NCBI RefSeq assembly: GCF_014646235.1
Contig: NZ_BMNB01000023.1
Location: 1-64,000 of the forward strand
Reading direction: 5' to 3'
Source: Micromonospora sonchi
Lineage (GTDB): Bacteria; Actinomycetota; Actinomycetes; Mycobacteriales; Micromonosporaceae
Length of the DNA: 64,000 bases
In this document: positions 43,813 through 52,560 of the stretch, piece by piece
How the letters are laid out: each line of letters begins with the position of its first letter
Position numbering within the stretch: the stretch's first letter is position 1
The notes under the pieces: model-generated
Database searches by the model: none
The model's input: only the letters and a program-made list of their open reading frames with translations
What the model was told of the DNA's origin: nothing
Made by a program: the position numbers and the translations under genes

Positions 43813-44763
43813 TCACATGCTGGAGATGTCGGCCTGCTTGGCGCGGACGGCTTCGGCGGCCTCCTTCAGGGCGGCCAGCTCGTCGGCGTCCAGGTCGGTC
43901 TCGACGATTCGCCGGACGCCGTCGCGGCCGATCTCGGCCTCGACGCCCAGGTAGACCCCGGAGATGCCGTACTCGCCGTCGACCCAGGCGCAGACCGGCA
44001 TGACCTCGCCGGAGTCCTCCACCACGGCCTTGGCCATCCGGGCGGCGGCGGCCGACGGGGCGTAGTAGGCCGAGCCGGTCTTGAGCAGCGCCACCACCTC
44101 GGCGCCACCGTTGCGGGTCCGGACGACCAGGTCCTCGATCTGCTCGGCCGGCATGACGTCGCGCAGCGGCTTGCCGTTCACGGTGCTCTGCGACGGCACC
44201 GGGACCATGGTGTCGCCGTGCGAGCCGAGGGTCAGCGTCTTCACCGACTTCACCGGCACGTCCAGCGCCTCGGCCACGAAGTTGGTGAACCGGGCGGTGT
44301 CCAGCATGCCGGCCTGGCCGAGCACCCGGTTGCGCGGGAACTGGGTGGCGATCTGCGCCAACGCGGTCATCTCGTCCAGCGGGTTGGACACGACGATGAC
44401 GACGGCGCTCGGGGCGTACTTCGCGACGTTCTCGGCGACCTGCCGCACGATCTTGGCGTTGGTCTCCAGCAGGTCCATCCGGCTCATGCCCGGCTTGCGG
44501 GGCAGACCGGCCGTGATGACGACGACGTCCGAACCCTCGATGGCCTCGTAGCCCTCACCGGTCGGGCTGGTGGTGATCCCGACGACCTTGGTCTCGAAGC
44601 CCTCCACCGGACGCGACTGGTTGAGGTCGAGGGCGATGCCCGCGGGCTTGCCCTCGATGATGTCGGTGATCACGACGGTGTCGAAGACGTCGTACTCGGC
44701 CAGGCGTTGCACGGTGGTGGAGCCGTAGAAGCCGGCGCCGACGACAGTGACCTTCTTACCCAT
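43813..44763 (-). CDS. mdh: Malate dehydrogenase
   Basis: A 316-residue NAD-dependent enzyme of the LDH-like MDH group (MDH III type). VVGAGFYGSTTVQRL Rossmann motif, ITDI with Asp for NAD, catalytic loop AGLPRKPGMSRMDLLETNAKI (R-K-PGMSR rather than the LDH R-Q-x-x-GE), VSNPLDEMTALA, substrate Arg in LDTARF and active-site His in LGSHGDTMVPVPS. It interconverts malate and oxaloacetate. Confidence 0.97.
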   Translation of the reverse strand: MGKKVTVVGAGFYGSTTVQRLAEYDVFDTVVITDIIEGKPAGIALDLNQSRPVEGFETKVVGITTSPTGEGYEAIEGSDVVVITAGLPRKPGMSRMDLLETNAKIVRQVAENVAKYAPSAVVIVVSNPLDEMTALAQIATQFPRNRVLGQAGMLDTARFTNFVAEALDVPVKSVKTLTLGSHGDTMVPVPSQSTVNGKPLRDVMPAEQIEDLVVRTRNGGAEVVALLKTGSAYYAPSAAAARMAKAVVEDSGEVMPVCAWVDGEYGISGVYLGVEAEIGRDGVRRIVETDLDADELAALKEAAEAVRAKQADISSM

Positions 44764-44844
44764 GGTCGTCCCACTCCCTGTAACCAGTCGGTTTTCCGGA
44801 CGGTATCAGCCATCCTGGCACCGATCAGGCGAGGGGCGGAGGGA

Positions 44845-44867
44845 TATGACCCTTCCCTACACCTCAG
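44845..44867. repeat. Dispersed palindromic repeat, fragment D
   Basis: Minus-strand reading GGC TGA GGTGTAGGGAAGGGTCATAT: the folD stop codon followed directly by the element's GGTGTA-GGGAAGGG start. The GCC-rich second half is missing, so this is a decayed or truncated copy. Confidence 0.65.
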
Positions 44868-45724
44868 CCACGTTCGGCGCGTTCGACCACGTTGGTGAGG
44901 AGCATGGCGCGGGTCATCGGGCCGACGCCGCCGGGCATCGGCACCAGCTTGCCGGCCACCTCGGCCACCTCCGGGTCCACGTCGCCGGTGTAGCGGCCCT
45001 TGCCGTCCGGGCCGATCACCCGGGTGATGCCCACGTCGACCACGACCGCGCCCGGGTTGATCATGTCGGCGGTGAGCAGGCCGGGCACGCCGGCGGCGAC
45101 GATGACGATGTCGGCGGAGCGGGTGTGCGCGGCGAGGTCGAGGGTGCCGGTGTGGCAGAGGGTCACCGTGGCGTTCTCGCTGCGCCGGGTGAGCAGCAGC
45201 CCGAGCGGGCGGCCCACGGTGTTGCCCCGGCCCACCACCGCGATGTTGGCGCCGCGCAGCGGCACCTCGTGCCGGCGGAGCAGTTCCACGATGCCGCGCG
45301 GGGTGCACGGCAGCGGCCCGTCGTAGCCGAGCACCAGCCGACCCAGGTTGACCGGGTGCAGGCCGTCGGCGTCCTTGTCCGGGTCGATCAGCTCCAGCAC
45401 CCGTTGCGTGTCCAGCTGCGCCGGCAGCGGCAGCTGCACGATGTAGCCGTGGCACGCCGGGTCGGCGTTCAGCTCGGCGAGGGTCTCGTCGACCTGCGCC
45501 TGGGTGGCGTCGGCGGGCAGCTCCCGACGGATCGAGGCGACGCCGACCTCCGCGCAGTCGCGGTGCTTGCCGTTGACGTACGCCTGCGAGCCGGGATCGG
45601 AGCCGACCAGCACCGTGCCCAGCCCCGGCACGGTGCCCCGTTCCGCCAGCGCCTTGACCCGCGTCCGCAGCTCGTCCTTGATCTCGGCTGCGGTCGCCTT
45701 GCCGTCCAGAAGCGTCGCCGTCAC
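44864..45724 (-). CDS. folD: Bifunctional methylenetetrahydrofolate dehydrogenase / methenyltetrahydrofolate cyclohydrolase
   Basis: A 286-residue FolD. VGSDPGSQAYVNGKHRDCAEVGV carries the catalytic Lys in YVxxK. Also GYIVQLPLPAQLD, DADGLHPVNLGRL, the NADP-binding VVGRGNTVGRPLGLLL, and PGGVGPMTRAMLLTNVV. It interconverts 5,10-methylene-THF and 10-formyl-THF, feeding purN and purH encoded about 10 kb away. The ATG start is at 45724. Confidence 0.97.
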   Translation of the reverse strand: MTATLLDGKATAAEIKDELRTRVKALAERGTVPGLGTVLVGSDPGSQAYVNGKHRDCAEVGVASIRRELPADATQAQVDETLAELNADPACHGYIVQLPLPAQLDTQRVLELIDPDKDADGLHPVNLGRLVLGYDGPLPCTPRGIVELLRRHEVPLRGANIAVVGRGNTVGRPLGLLLTRRSENATVTLCHTGTLDLAAHTRSADIVIVAAGVPGLLTADMINPGAVVVDVGITRVIGPDGKGRYTGDVDPEVAEVAGKLVPMPGGVGPMTRAMLLTNVVERAERG

Positions 45725-45796
45725 GCCTCAGATCGTCTCACGCCCGGCTCCGTCGACCACGCCGGCCGGCAACCTCGGACCAAGACACTACTTTCC

Positions 45797-45826
45797 GTGA
45801 CGTGTCGTTCGTCACTCTGCGTGACG
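45797..45826. promoter_or_regulatory. GTGACG / CGTCAC inverted repeats upstream of folD and dpp operon
   Basis: GTGACG at 45797-45802, CGTCAC at 45810-45815 and GTGACG at 45821-45826, giving two overlapping inverted repeats with 7- and 5-base spacers in the 293-bp divergent region between folD and the peptide-binding protein gene. No gene lies in this region. Confidence 0.45.
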
Positions 45827-46017
45827 ATGCAGGCGGTTCAACGCCGCACGGTCCGGACCCCCAGGCACGAACACCCCCAATCCGACGGCGACACCGATCA
45901 GCCGTAACTCGGTTAAGTTGGCCGACTCGCGGTGCACGACCTACCGTTGCCCGTCGTTGCGCAGAGTCACCCCAACGCCGGGCCTGACTGCGCAGCGTGA
46001 GGAGATGAGGAGGCTTA

Positions 46018-47622
46018 ATGCGTGTTCGTAGGCTCGCTGCCTGGACCGCCCTCCCGCTCGCGGTGACCCTGGGCCTGGTGGCCTGCGGCTCGGGCGGCGA
46101 TGGCGGATCCGGCGAGAGCGACCCCAACGCGGCCGTGCGGATCGAGATCGCCGAGCCGCAGCACCTGGTGCCGACAGACACCAACGAGACCAGCGGTTCG
46201 CAGGTGCTCTCCGCCCTGTTCAGCCCGCTGGTCGACTACGACGAGGCACACAAGCCGTACGAAGTGGCGGCCGAGTCGATCACGTCCGAGGACAACACCA
46301 CCTGGACGGTCAAGCTCAAGGACGGCTACACCTTCCACAACGGCGAGGCAGTCACCGCCGACAACTACATCGACGCCTGGAACTACGGCGCGTACGCCCC
46401 CAACGGCCAGAACTCCAGCTTCTTCTTCGAGAAGATCGCCGGGTACGACGACCTGCAGGGCGAGAACCCGAGCGCCCGCACGCTCAGCGGCCTGGCGAAG
46501 GTCGACGACCTCACCTTCACGGTCACGCTCTCCCAGCCGTACAGCGAGTTCAAGTCGATGCTCGGCTACACCGCCTTCTACCCGCTGCCGAAGGCCGCGT
46601 TCTCCGCGCCCGGCGAGCTGACCGAGGAGTACGAGCAGGCGCCGATCGGTCAGGGCCCGTTCAAGATGAAGGGCACCTGGCAGCACGACGCCAAGGTCGA
46701 GGTCGAGCGCTACGAGGCCTACCCCGGCGAGCAGCCGAAGGTGGCCGGCGTCGAGTTCCGCATCTACCAGCAGCTGACCGCCGCGTACGCGGACGTGCTG
46801 TCGGACAACCTCGACGTGATCAAGACCATTCCGACCGAGAACCTCTCCACCGCTGCCGTCGACCTGGGCGACCGGTTCCAGCAGAGCCCCGCGTCGGCGC
46901 TGCACTTCCTCTCCTTCCCGACCTTCCAGGAGGAGTTCAGCGACCCGGACGTGCGCAAGGCCATCTCGATGGCGATCGACCGGGACGAGATCACCACGTC
47001 GATCTTCAAGGACTCGCAGCAGCCGGCCCGCTCGTTCGTCTCGCCGGTGGTCGCCGGCTACCGGGAGAACACCATCGGCGCCGCGGGTGAGTTCGACCCG
47101 GACCGGGCCAAGGCGCTGTACCAGGCCGCGGGCGGCCCGTCGAAGATCACCCTGTCGTACAACGGCGACGGCGGTCACAAGGACTGGATCGACGCCACCT
47201 GCAACCAGCTCAAGGCCAACCTGGGCGTGGACTGCGTGGGCAACGCCGAGCCGAAGTTCGCCGACCTGCTGACCAAGGTCAAGGCCAAGCAGCCGGTCGG
47301 CCTGTTCCGGCTGGGCTGGGTCATGGACTACCCGTCCATGGAGAACTACCTGGCCCCGCTGTTCAGCAGCAACGGTTCGTCGAACTACTACGGCTACCGC
47401 AACGCTGAGTTCGACCGGCTGCTCGCCGAGGGCATCAGCGCCCCCAGCGAGGAGGAGGCGATCCAGAAGTACCAGGCCGCCGAGGACCTGCTGGCGGAGG
47501 ACCTGCCGGTGGTCCCGCTGCGCTACGGCCAGAACAACTTCGGGCACTCGACCAAGGTGAAGAACGTCGAGATGGACGTCTTCGACCGGATCAACCTGCT
47601 TCAGATCGAGGCCGTGAAGTAA
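46018..47622 (+). CDS. Oligopeptide/dipeptide ABC transporter substrate-binding lipoprotein
   Basis: A 534-residue SBP_bac_5 protein. Signal peptide with lipobox LVAC (TALPLAVTLGLVACGSGG) predicts lipid anchoring outside the membrane. Conserved features: SQVLSALFSPLVDYDEAHKPYEVAAESITSED, TWTVKLKDGYTFHNGEAVTADNYIDAWNYGA, DPDVRKAISMAIDRDEI, and a C-terminal VPLRYGQN. It binds peptides for the permease and ATPases that follow. A stem-loop separates it from the permease, consistent with higher expression of the binding protein. Confidence 0.93.
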   Translation: MRVRRLAAWTALPLAVTLGLVACGSGGDGGSGESDPNAAVRIEIAEPQHLVPTDTNETSGSQVLSALFSPLVDYDEAHKPYEVAAESITSEDNTTWTVKLKDGYTFHNGEAVTADNYIDAWNYGAYAPNGQNSSFFFEKIAGYDDLQGENPSARTLSGLAKVDDLTFTVTLSQPYSEFKSMLGYTAFYPLPKAAFSAPGELTEEYEQAPIGQGPFKMKGTWQHDAKVEVERYEAYPGEQPKVAGVEFRIYQQLTAAYADVLSDNLDVIKTIPTENLSTAAVDLGDRFQQSPASALHFLSFPTFQEEFSDPDVRKAISMAIDRDEITTSIFKDSQQPARSFVSPVVAGYRENTIGAAGEFDPDRAKALYQAAGGPSKITLSYNGDGGHKDWIDATCNQLKANLGVDCVGNAEPKFADLLTKVKAKQPVGLFRLGWVMDYPSMENYLAPLFSSNGSSNYYGYRNAEFDRLLAEGISAPSEEEAIQKYQAAEDLLAEDLPVVPLRYGQNNFGHSTKVKNVEMDVFDRINLLQIEAVK

Positions 47623-47634
47623 CACCACGTACGC

Positions 47635-47666
47635 CGGGTCGGGTCATCGCGAGGTGACCCGACCCG
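47635..47666 (+). terminator. Intercistronic stem-loop between binding protein and permease
   Basis: A perfect 12-bp stem, CGGGTCGGGTCA / TGACCCGACCCG, loop TCGCGAGG, in the 72-bp gap. Such hairpins partly terminate transcripts or protect the upstream message, raising the ratio of binding protein to membrane components. Confidence 0.75.
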
Positions 47667-47694
47667 TCACGTGATTAGTCCATTTCCAGAGAGA

Positions 47695-48642
47695 ATGTCA
47701 AGTATGTTCCGCTTCATCGTGCGGCGCCTGCTCCAGATGATCGTGGCCTTCTTCGGCACCACGCTGATCGTCTACGCGCTGATGTTCGCCGGTCAGGGCG
47801 ACCCGATCCAGGCCCTCGCCGGCGAGCGGCCGGTCACCGAGGCGCAGCGGGCATACCTCACCGAGAAGTACCACCTGGACGCGACCGGCGTCGGCGGCTT
47901 CTTCTACCGGTACTTCGACTACCTCTCCAACCTGCTCCGCGGCGACCTGGGCGAGTCGCTGACCGGGCGGTCGATCGGCGACATCCTCGCCGCCGCCTGG
48001 CCGGTCACGATCAAGCTGGCGCTGATCGCCATCGCGGTCGCCGTCATCTTCGGCGTCACCGCGGGCGTGCTCGCCGGCATCCGGCGGGCCAGCATCTTCG
48101 ACAACGCCACCCTGCTGCTGACGCTGCTGGTGCTCGGCATCCCGACCATCGTGCTCGCCCCCCTGGCGCAGTACTACCTCGGCGTCAGGTGGCAACTCTT
48201 CCCGCCCACCGCCGGCGCCGACCCCGACTTCTACGCGCTGCTGCTGCCCGGCATCGTGCTCGGCTCGCTCTCCCTGGCCACCGCGCTGCGGCTGACCCGT
48301 ACCTCGGTGGCCGAGAACCTGCGCGCCGACTACGTGCGGACCGCCCGCTCCAAGGGCCTGCCGCGCCGGCGGGTGGTCAGCGTGCACGTGCTGCGCAACT
48401 CGCTGATCCCGGTGATCACCTTCCTCGGCGTCGAACTGGGGAACCTGATGAGCGGCGCGATCATCACCGAGGGCGTGTTCAACATCCCGGGCGTCGGCTT
48501 CAACCTCTTCCGCGGCATCCGCACCGAGGACGGCCCGCTGGTGGTGGGCATCGTCAGCGTGCTCGTCGTGGTCTACCTCGTCGCCAACCTGGTGGTGGAC
48601 ATCCTGTACGCCGTTCTCGACCCGAGGATCCGCTATGAGTGA
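47695..48642 (+). CDS. Peptide ABC transporter permease (DppB/OppB type)
   Basis: A 315-residue BPD_transp_1 permease with about six helices. The N-terminus FIVRRLLQMIVAFFGTTLIVYALMF and conserved EAA loop VRTARSKGLPRRRVVSVHVLRNSLIPVITFLG are typical of DppB. ATG 47695 is chosen; ATG 47704 is an alternative. Its stop overlaps the DppC-type start (ATGAGTGA). Confidence 0.93.
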   Translation: MSSMFRFIVRRLLQMIVAFFGTTLIVYALMFAGQGDPIQALAGERPVTEAQRAYLTEKYHLDATGVGGFFYRYFDYLSNLLRGDLGESLTGRSIGDILAAAWPVTIKLALIAIAVAVIFGVTAGVLAGIRRASIFDNATLLLTLLVLGIPTIVLAPLAQYYLGVRWQLFPPTAGADPDFYALLLPGIVLGSLSLATALRLTRTSVAENLRADYVRTARSKGLPRRRVVSVHVLRNSLIPVITFLGVELGNLMSGAIITEGVFNIPGVGFNLFRGIRTEDGPLVVGIVSVLVVVYLVANLVVDILYAVLDPRIRYE

Positions 48643-49525
48643 GCGCAGCGACGTGGGCCGGCTCCGCAAGCCGAGCAGCCTGGCCGGGGACGCCTGGCGC
48701 GACCTGCGCCGCAAGCCGATCTTCTGGATCAGCCTCGCGCTGGTGCTGCTGGTGACCGCGATGGCCGCCGCGCCGGGGCTGTTCACCAGCAACGACCCGA
48801 CCGACTGCGCGCTCTCCCGGCAGCACGCCGCGCCGTCCGGCGGGGCCCTCTTCGGGTACGACTTCCAGGGCTGCGACACGTACGCCCGAGCGGTCTACGG
48901 GGCCCGCGCGTCGCTGCTGGTCGGCGCCCTCTCCGCGCTGTTCACCGGCGCGATCGCGCTGCTCGTGGGGATGCTGGCCGGGTATTTCGGCGGCTGGGTC
49001 GACGCGGTGCTCTCCCGGGTGATCGACATCGTGCTCGGCATCCCGCTGCTGCTGGCCGCGATCGTGCTGCTCAAGCGGGTCTCCGTCGACAGCGCCACGG
49101 TACGCCTCACCGCGGTCATCTTCGTGCTCGCGGTGCTCGGCTGGACCACCGCCGCCCGGGTGGTGCGTTCCTCGGTGATCAGCGCTCGACAGCAGGACTA
49201 CGTGGCCGCGGCCCGGATGCTGGGTGCCGGTAACGGCCGGATCATGTGGCGGCACATCCTGCCGAACACCCTCGCCCCGGCGATCGTGGTGCTGACCATC
49301 GCGCTCGGCACGTTCATCGCCGCCGAGGCGACCCTGTCGTTCCTCGGCATCGGCCTGCGGGAGCCGACCATTTCCTGGGGCATCGACATCAACAGCGGGC
49401 GGGTGCACATGCGGGAGTCGGCGACCCCGCTGGTGGTCCCGTCCACCTTCCTCGCGCTGACCGTGCTGGCGTTCATCATGCTCGGCGACGCCATCCGGGA
49501 CGCCTTCGACCCGAAGCTGCGGTGA
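48635..49525 (+). CDS. Peptide ABC transporter permease (DppC/OppC type)
   Basis: A 296-residue permease. An N-terminal OppC_N segment (SSLAGDAWRDLRRKPIFWISLALVLLVTAMAA), then the EAA loop (SARQQDYVAAARMLGAGNGRIMWRHILPNTLAPAIVV) and C-terminal TLSFLGIGLREPTISWG. It forms the channel with the preceding permease. The start region contains GAGTGAGCGCAGCGA, repeated right after its stop. Confidence 0.94.
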   Translation: MSERSDVGRLRKPSSLAGDAWRDLRRKPIFWISLALVLLVTAMAAAPGLFTSNDPTDCALSRQHAAPSGGALFGYDFQGCDTYARAVYGARASLLVGALSALFTGAIALLVGMLAGYFGGWVDAVLSRVIDIVLGIPLLLAAIVLLKRVSVDSATVRLTAVIFVLAVLGWTTAARVVRSSVISARQQDYVAAARMLGAGNGRIMWRHILPNTLAPAIVVLTIALGTFIAAEATLSFLGIGLREPTISWGIDINSGRVHMRESATPLVVPSTFLALTVLAFIMLGDAIRDAFDPKLR

Positions 49526-49542
49526 TCACATGCGAGCGCGAG

Positions 49543-49557
49543 GAGTGAGCGCAGCGA
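49543..49557. repeat. 15-bp direct repeat, second copy (first at 48637-48651)
   Basis: GAGTGAGCGCAGCGA occurs at the start of the DppC-type gene (48637-48651) and again 18 bases after its stop (49543-49557), within a purine-rich GAGCGCGAGGAGTGAGCG stretch. Confidence 0.7.
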
Positions 49558-49587
49558 GCCCCGCAGTCACGAGCGAAAGGTAGGCCC

Positions 49588-50613
49588 ATGAGCCAACCCA
49601 CACCGGCCTCCGCCACCCCACCCGGCGGTCACCTGCTCGATCTGCGCGACCTGCACGTCGAGTTCCGCACCCAGGAGGGCGTGGCCAAGGTGATCAACGG
49701 GGTCAGCTACCACCTCGACGCCGGCGAGACGCTCGCCGTGCTCGGCGAGTCCGGCTCCGGCAAGTCGGTCACCGCCCAGGCCATCATGGGCATCCTGGAC
49801 AGCCCGCCGGCCCACATCAGCGCCGGCCAGATCCGCTACCGGGGCCGGGACCTGCTGAGCCTGCCCGAGGAGCAGCGCCGGCAGGTGCGGGGCAAAGAGA
49901 TCGCGATGATCTTCCAGGACGCCCTCTCCGCGCTGAACCCGGTCTTCCCCGTCGGTTGGCAGATCGGCGAGACGCTGCGCCAGCGGCTCGGCATGTCCCG
50001 CGCCGACGCCCGGCGCCGGGTCGTGGAGCTGATGGAGCTGGTGCAGATCCCGGCCGCGAGCACGCGCCTCGGTGACTACCCGCACCAGTTCTCCGGAGGC
50101 ATGCGCCAGCGGGTGATGATCGCGATGGCGCTGGCCATGGAGCCGAAGGTGCTGATCGCCGACGAGCCGACCACCGCGCTCGACGTCACCGTGCAGGCCC
50201 AGATCATGGACCTCCTCGCCGACCTGCGGCGCGACCTGGACATGGCCATGATCCTGATCACCCACGACCTCGGCGTGGTCGCCGACGTCGCGGACCGGAT
50301 CGCGGTCATGTACGCGGGCCGGATCGTCGAGCACGCCGACGTCCGCTCGCTGTACCGGGCGCCCGCCCACCCGTACACCAAGGGGTTGCTGAATTCGATC
50401 CCCCGGCTGGACCAGCGCGGCGGGAAGCTCGCCACGATCCGGGGCCTGCCGCCCAACCTGATGCGCATCCCCAGCGGCTGTCCCTTCCACCCCCGGTGCC
50501 CGTACGCGCAGCAGGTCTGCGTGGACGTGGTGCCGCACGACCTGGTCCTCGGCGACGGCCGGACCAGCGCGTGCCACTTCGCGCAGGAGGTACGTGATGA
50601 CCGCACCAGCTAG
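49588..50613 (+). CDS. Peptide ABC transporter ATP-binding protein (DppD type)
   Basis: A 341-residue ATPase. Walker A GESGSGKSV, signature FSGGMRQRVMIAMALAMEPKVLIADEPTTALD, H-loop THDLGVVADVADRIAVMYAGRIVE, and the oligopeptide-type C-terminal cysteine cluster (GCPFHPRCPYAQQVC) that binds an Fe-S or metal site in this subfamily. Powers peptide import with the next gene, which begins before its end. Confidence 0.95.
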   Translation: MSQPTPASATPPGGHLLDLRDLHVEFRTQEGVAKVINGVSYHLDAGETLAVLGESGSGKSVTAQAIMGILDSPPAHISAGQIRYRGRDLLSLPEEQRRQVRGKEIAMIFQDALSALNPVFPVGWQIGETLRQRLGMSRADARRRVVELMELVQIPAASTRLGDYPHQFSGGMRQRVMIAMALAMEPKVLIADEPTTALDVTVQAQIMDLLADLRRDLDMAMILITHDLGVVADVADRIAVMYAGRIVEHADVRSLYRAPAHPYTKGLLNSIPRLDQRGGKLATIRGLPPNLMRIPSGCPFHPRCPYAQQVCVDVVPHDLVLGDGRTSACHFAQEVRDDRTS

Positions 50614-51628
50614 CCCCGGCAAGGTGCGGGGCGAGACGATTCTCTCCGTCGACCACCTGGTCAAGCACTTCCCGATCACGCAGGGGGTGCTGTTCCGGAA
50701 GAAGGTCGGCGCGGTCCGGGCCGTCGACGGGGTGAGCTTCGAGCTGCGTCGGGGCGAGACGCTGGGCATCGTCGGCGAGTCGGGCTGCGGCAAGTCCACC
50801 CTGGCCCGGCTGCTGATGCGGCTGGAGCGCCCGACCGCCGGCCGGGCCACCCTGGCCGGGCGGGACCTGTTCGCCGCCTCGGGATCCGAGCTGCGCCGGA
50901 TCCGGCGCAACATGCAGATGGTCATGCAGGACCCGTACACCTCGCTGAACCCCCGGATGACCGTGGGCGACATCATCGGCGAGCCGTTCGAGATCCACCC
51001 GGAGGCGGCCCCGAAGGGCAGCCGCCAGCGCCGGGTCCAGGAACTGCTCGACGTGGTCGGGCTGAACCCGGAACACATCAACCGCTACCCGCACCAGTTC
51101 TCCGGTGGCCAGCGGCAGCGCATCGGCATCGCCCGGGCGCTCGCGCTGCGGCCCGAGGTGATCGTCTGCGACGAGCCGGTCTCCGCGCTGGACGTCTCCA
51201 TCCAGGCGCAGGTGATCAACCTGCTGGAGGAACTCCAGGACGAGTTCGGGCTGTCGTACATCTTCATCGCCCACGACCTGTCGGTGGTGCGGCACATCTC
51301 GGACCGGGTCGCGGTGATGTACCTGGGCCGGATCGTGGAGATCGGCACCGAGGACGAGATCTACCAGCGGGCCACCCACCCGTACACCCAGGCGCTGCTC
51401 TCCGCGGCCCCGGTGCCGGACCCGGACGCCCGGGAGCACCGCAGCGTCATCCGGCTGCACGGCGACGTGCCGTCCCCGGCGGACCCGCCGTCGGGCTGCC
51501 ACTTCCGCACCCGCTGCTGGAAGGCGCAGGAGATTTGCGCGATCCAGGACCCGCAGGCGGTGCCGCGGGCCGCCGACCCGCATCCCTCCGCCTGTCACTT
51601 CGCCGAGGTACGCCCCACGGCGATCTGA
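50597..51628 (+). CDS. Peptide ABC transporter ATP-binding protein (DppF type)
   Basis: A 343-residue ATPase; ATG 50597 has CAGGAGG six bases upstream. Walker A GESGCGKST, Q-loop MQMVMQDPYTSLNPRMTVG, signature FSGGQRQRIGIARALALRPEVIVCDEPVSALD, and C-terminal GCHFRTRCWKAQEIC. Closes the five-gene importer, overlapping the DppD-type gene by 17 bases. Confidence 0.95.
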   Translation: MTAPASPGKVRGETILSVDHLVKHFPITQGVLFRKKVGAVRAVDGVSFELRRGETLGIVGESGCGKSTLARLLMRLERPTAGRATLAGRDLFAASGSELRRIRRNMQMVMQDPYTSLNPRMTVGDIIGEPFEIHPEAAPKGSRQRRVQELLDVVGLNPEHINRYPHQFSGGQRQRIGIARALALRPEVIVCDEPVSALDVSIQAQVINLLEELQDEFGLSYIFIAHDLSVVRHISDRVAVMYLGRIVEIGTEDEIYQRATHPYTQALLSAAPVPDPDAREHRSVIRLHGDVPSPADPPSGCHFRTRCWKAQEICAIQDPQAVPRAADPHPSACHFAEVRPTAI

Positions 51629-51671
51629 CCACGCCGGGTTCCGCCTGATCGGCCCCGATGCCGGTTTCCCG

Positions 51672-51709
51672 TTGCTGAATACATACTCGTTATGCATACT
51701 CGGTATCCG
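51672..51709 (+). promoter_or_regulatory. Promoter of MacB-like ABC gene with 13-bp-spaced direct repeats
   Basis: TTGCTG (51672-51677) and CATACT (51695-51700) with a 17-base spacer are a good -35/-10 pair; transcription would start at or next to the GTG at 51709, so the mRNA is probably leaderless. CATACTCG is repeated at 51682-51689 and 51695-51702, overlapping the -10, which suggests a regulator site. Confidence 0.55.
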
Positions 51710-52560
51710 TGACCGCTTGGGATGAACCGCACACCTCGCTCGCTGCCGGACGCAGCAACCGTCCACCCCGCGACACCGGCCCATCCCGGATCGGACCGCC
51801 ACGTACCGAGCCCGCCTCCGGGCCGGCGCCCAGCGGCCCGGCACACGTGCTGGAGATCCGCAACGCGTACCGGACGCACGGCAGCGGCGACACGGCGGTG
51901 ACCGCGCTGGGCGGCGTCAGCCTCATCGTCCGGCCCGGCGAACTCGTCGGCGTCATGGGGCCCTCCGGCTCCGGCAAGTCGACGCTGCTCAACCTGGCCG
52001 GCGGGCTGGACCGGCCGACCCGGGGCGAGGTGTGGGTCGAGGGCGAACGCCTCGACACCCTCGACCGTGCCCGGCTCGCCGCGCTGCGCCGACGCTCGAT
52101 CGGCTACGTGTTCCAACACCTCAACCTGCTGCCCGGCCTCACCACGGTGGAGAACGTGGCGCTGCCGCTCGAACTGGACGGCGCCTCCGTACGCCAGGCC
52201 CGCCGCCGCGCCGCCGCCGCGCTCGACGAGGTGGGCCTGGCCGATCTCGCCCAACGTTTCCCGGACGAGCTCTCCGGCGGCCAGCAGCAACGGGTCGCGA
52301 TCGCCCGAGCGCTGGTCGGTCGGCGCCGGCTGGTGCTGGCCGACGAGCCGACCGGGGCGCTCGACTCACAGACCGGCGAGGCGGTGTTGCGGGTACTGCG
52401 CGCCCGGGTGAACGCCGGAGCCGCAGCCATCCTGGTCACCCACGAGGCGCGCCACGCAGCCTGGGCCGATCGGGTGGTGTTCATGCAGGACGGGGTGGTC
52501 ACCAACACCTCCGGCCCGTTGCAGCGGCCCGAATGGCTGCTGGACGGGACGACCCGATGA
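51709..52560 (+). CDS. ABC transporter ATP-binding protein, MacB/LolD type
   Basis: A 283-residue ATPase. After a proline-rich N-terminus of about 40 residues it has Walker A GPSGSGKST, the family-typical YVFQHLNLLPGLTTVENVALPLEL, signature LSGGQQQRVAIARALVGRRRLVLADEPTGALDSQTGEAVL and H-loop THEARHAAWADRVVFMQDG. This class pairs with FtsX-like permeases. The likely leaderless GTG start explains the lack of a ribosome site. It overlaps the permease start (ATGA). Confidence 0.93.
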   Translation: MTAWDEPHTSLAAGRSNRPPRDTGPSRIGPPRTEPASGPAPSGPAHVLEIRNAYRTHGSGDTAVTALGGVSLIVRPGELVGVMGPSGSGKSTLLNLAGGLDRPTRGEVWVEGERLDTLDRARLAALRRRSIGYVFQHLNLLPGLTTVENVALPLELDGASVRQARRRAAAALDEVGLADLAQRFPDELSGGQQQRVAIARALVGRRRLVLADEPTGALDSQTGEAVLRVLRARVNAGAAAILVTHEARHAAWADRVVFMQDGVVTNTSGPLQRPEWLLDGTTR

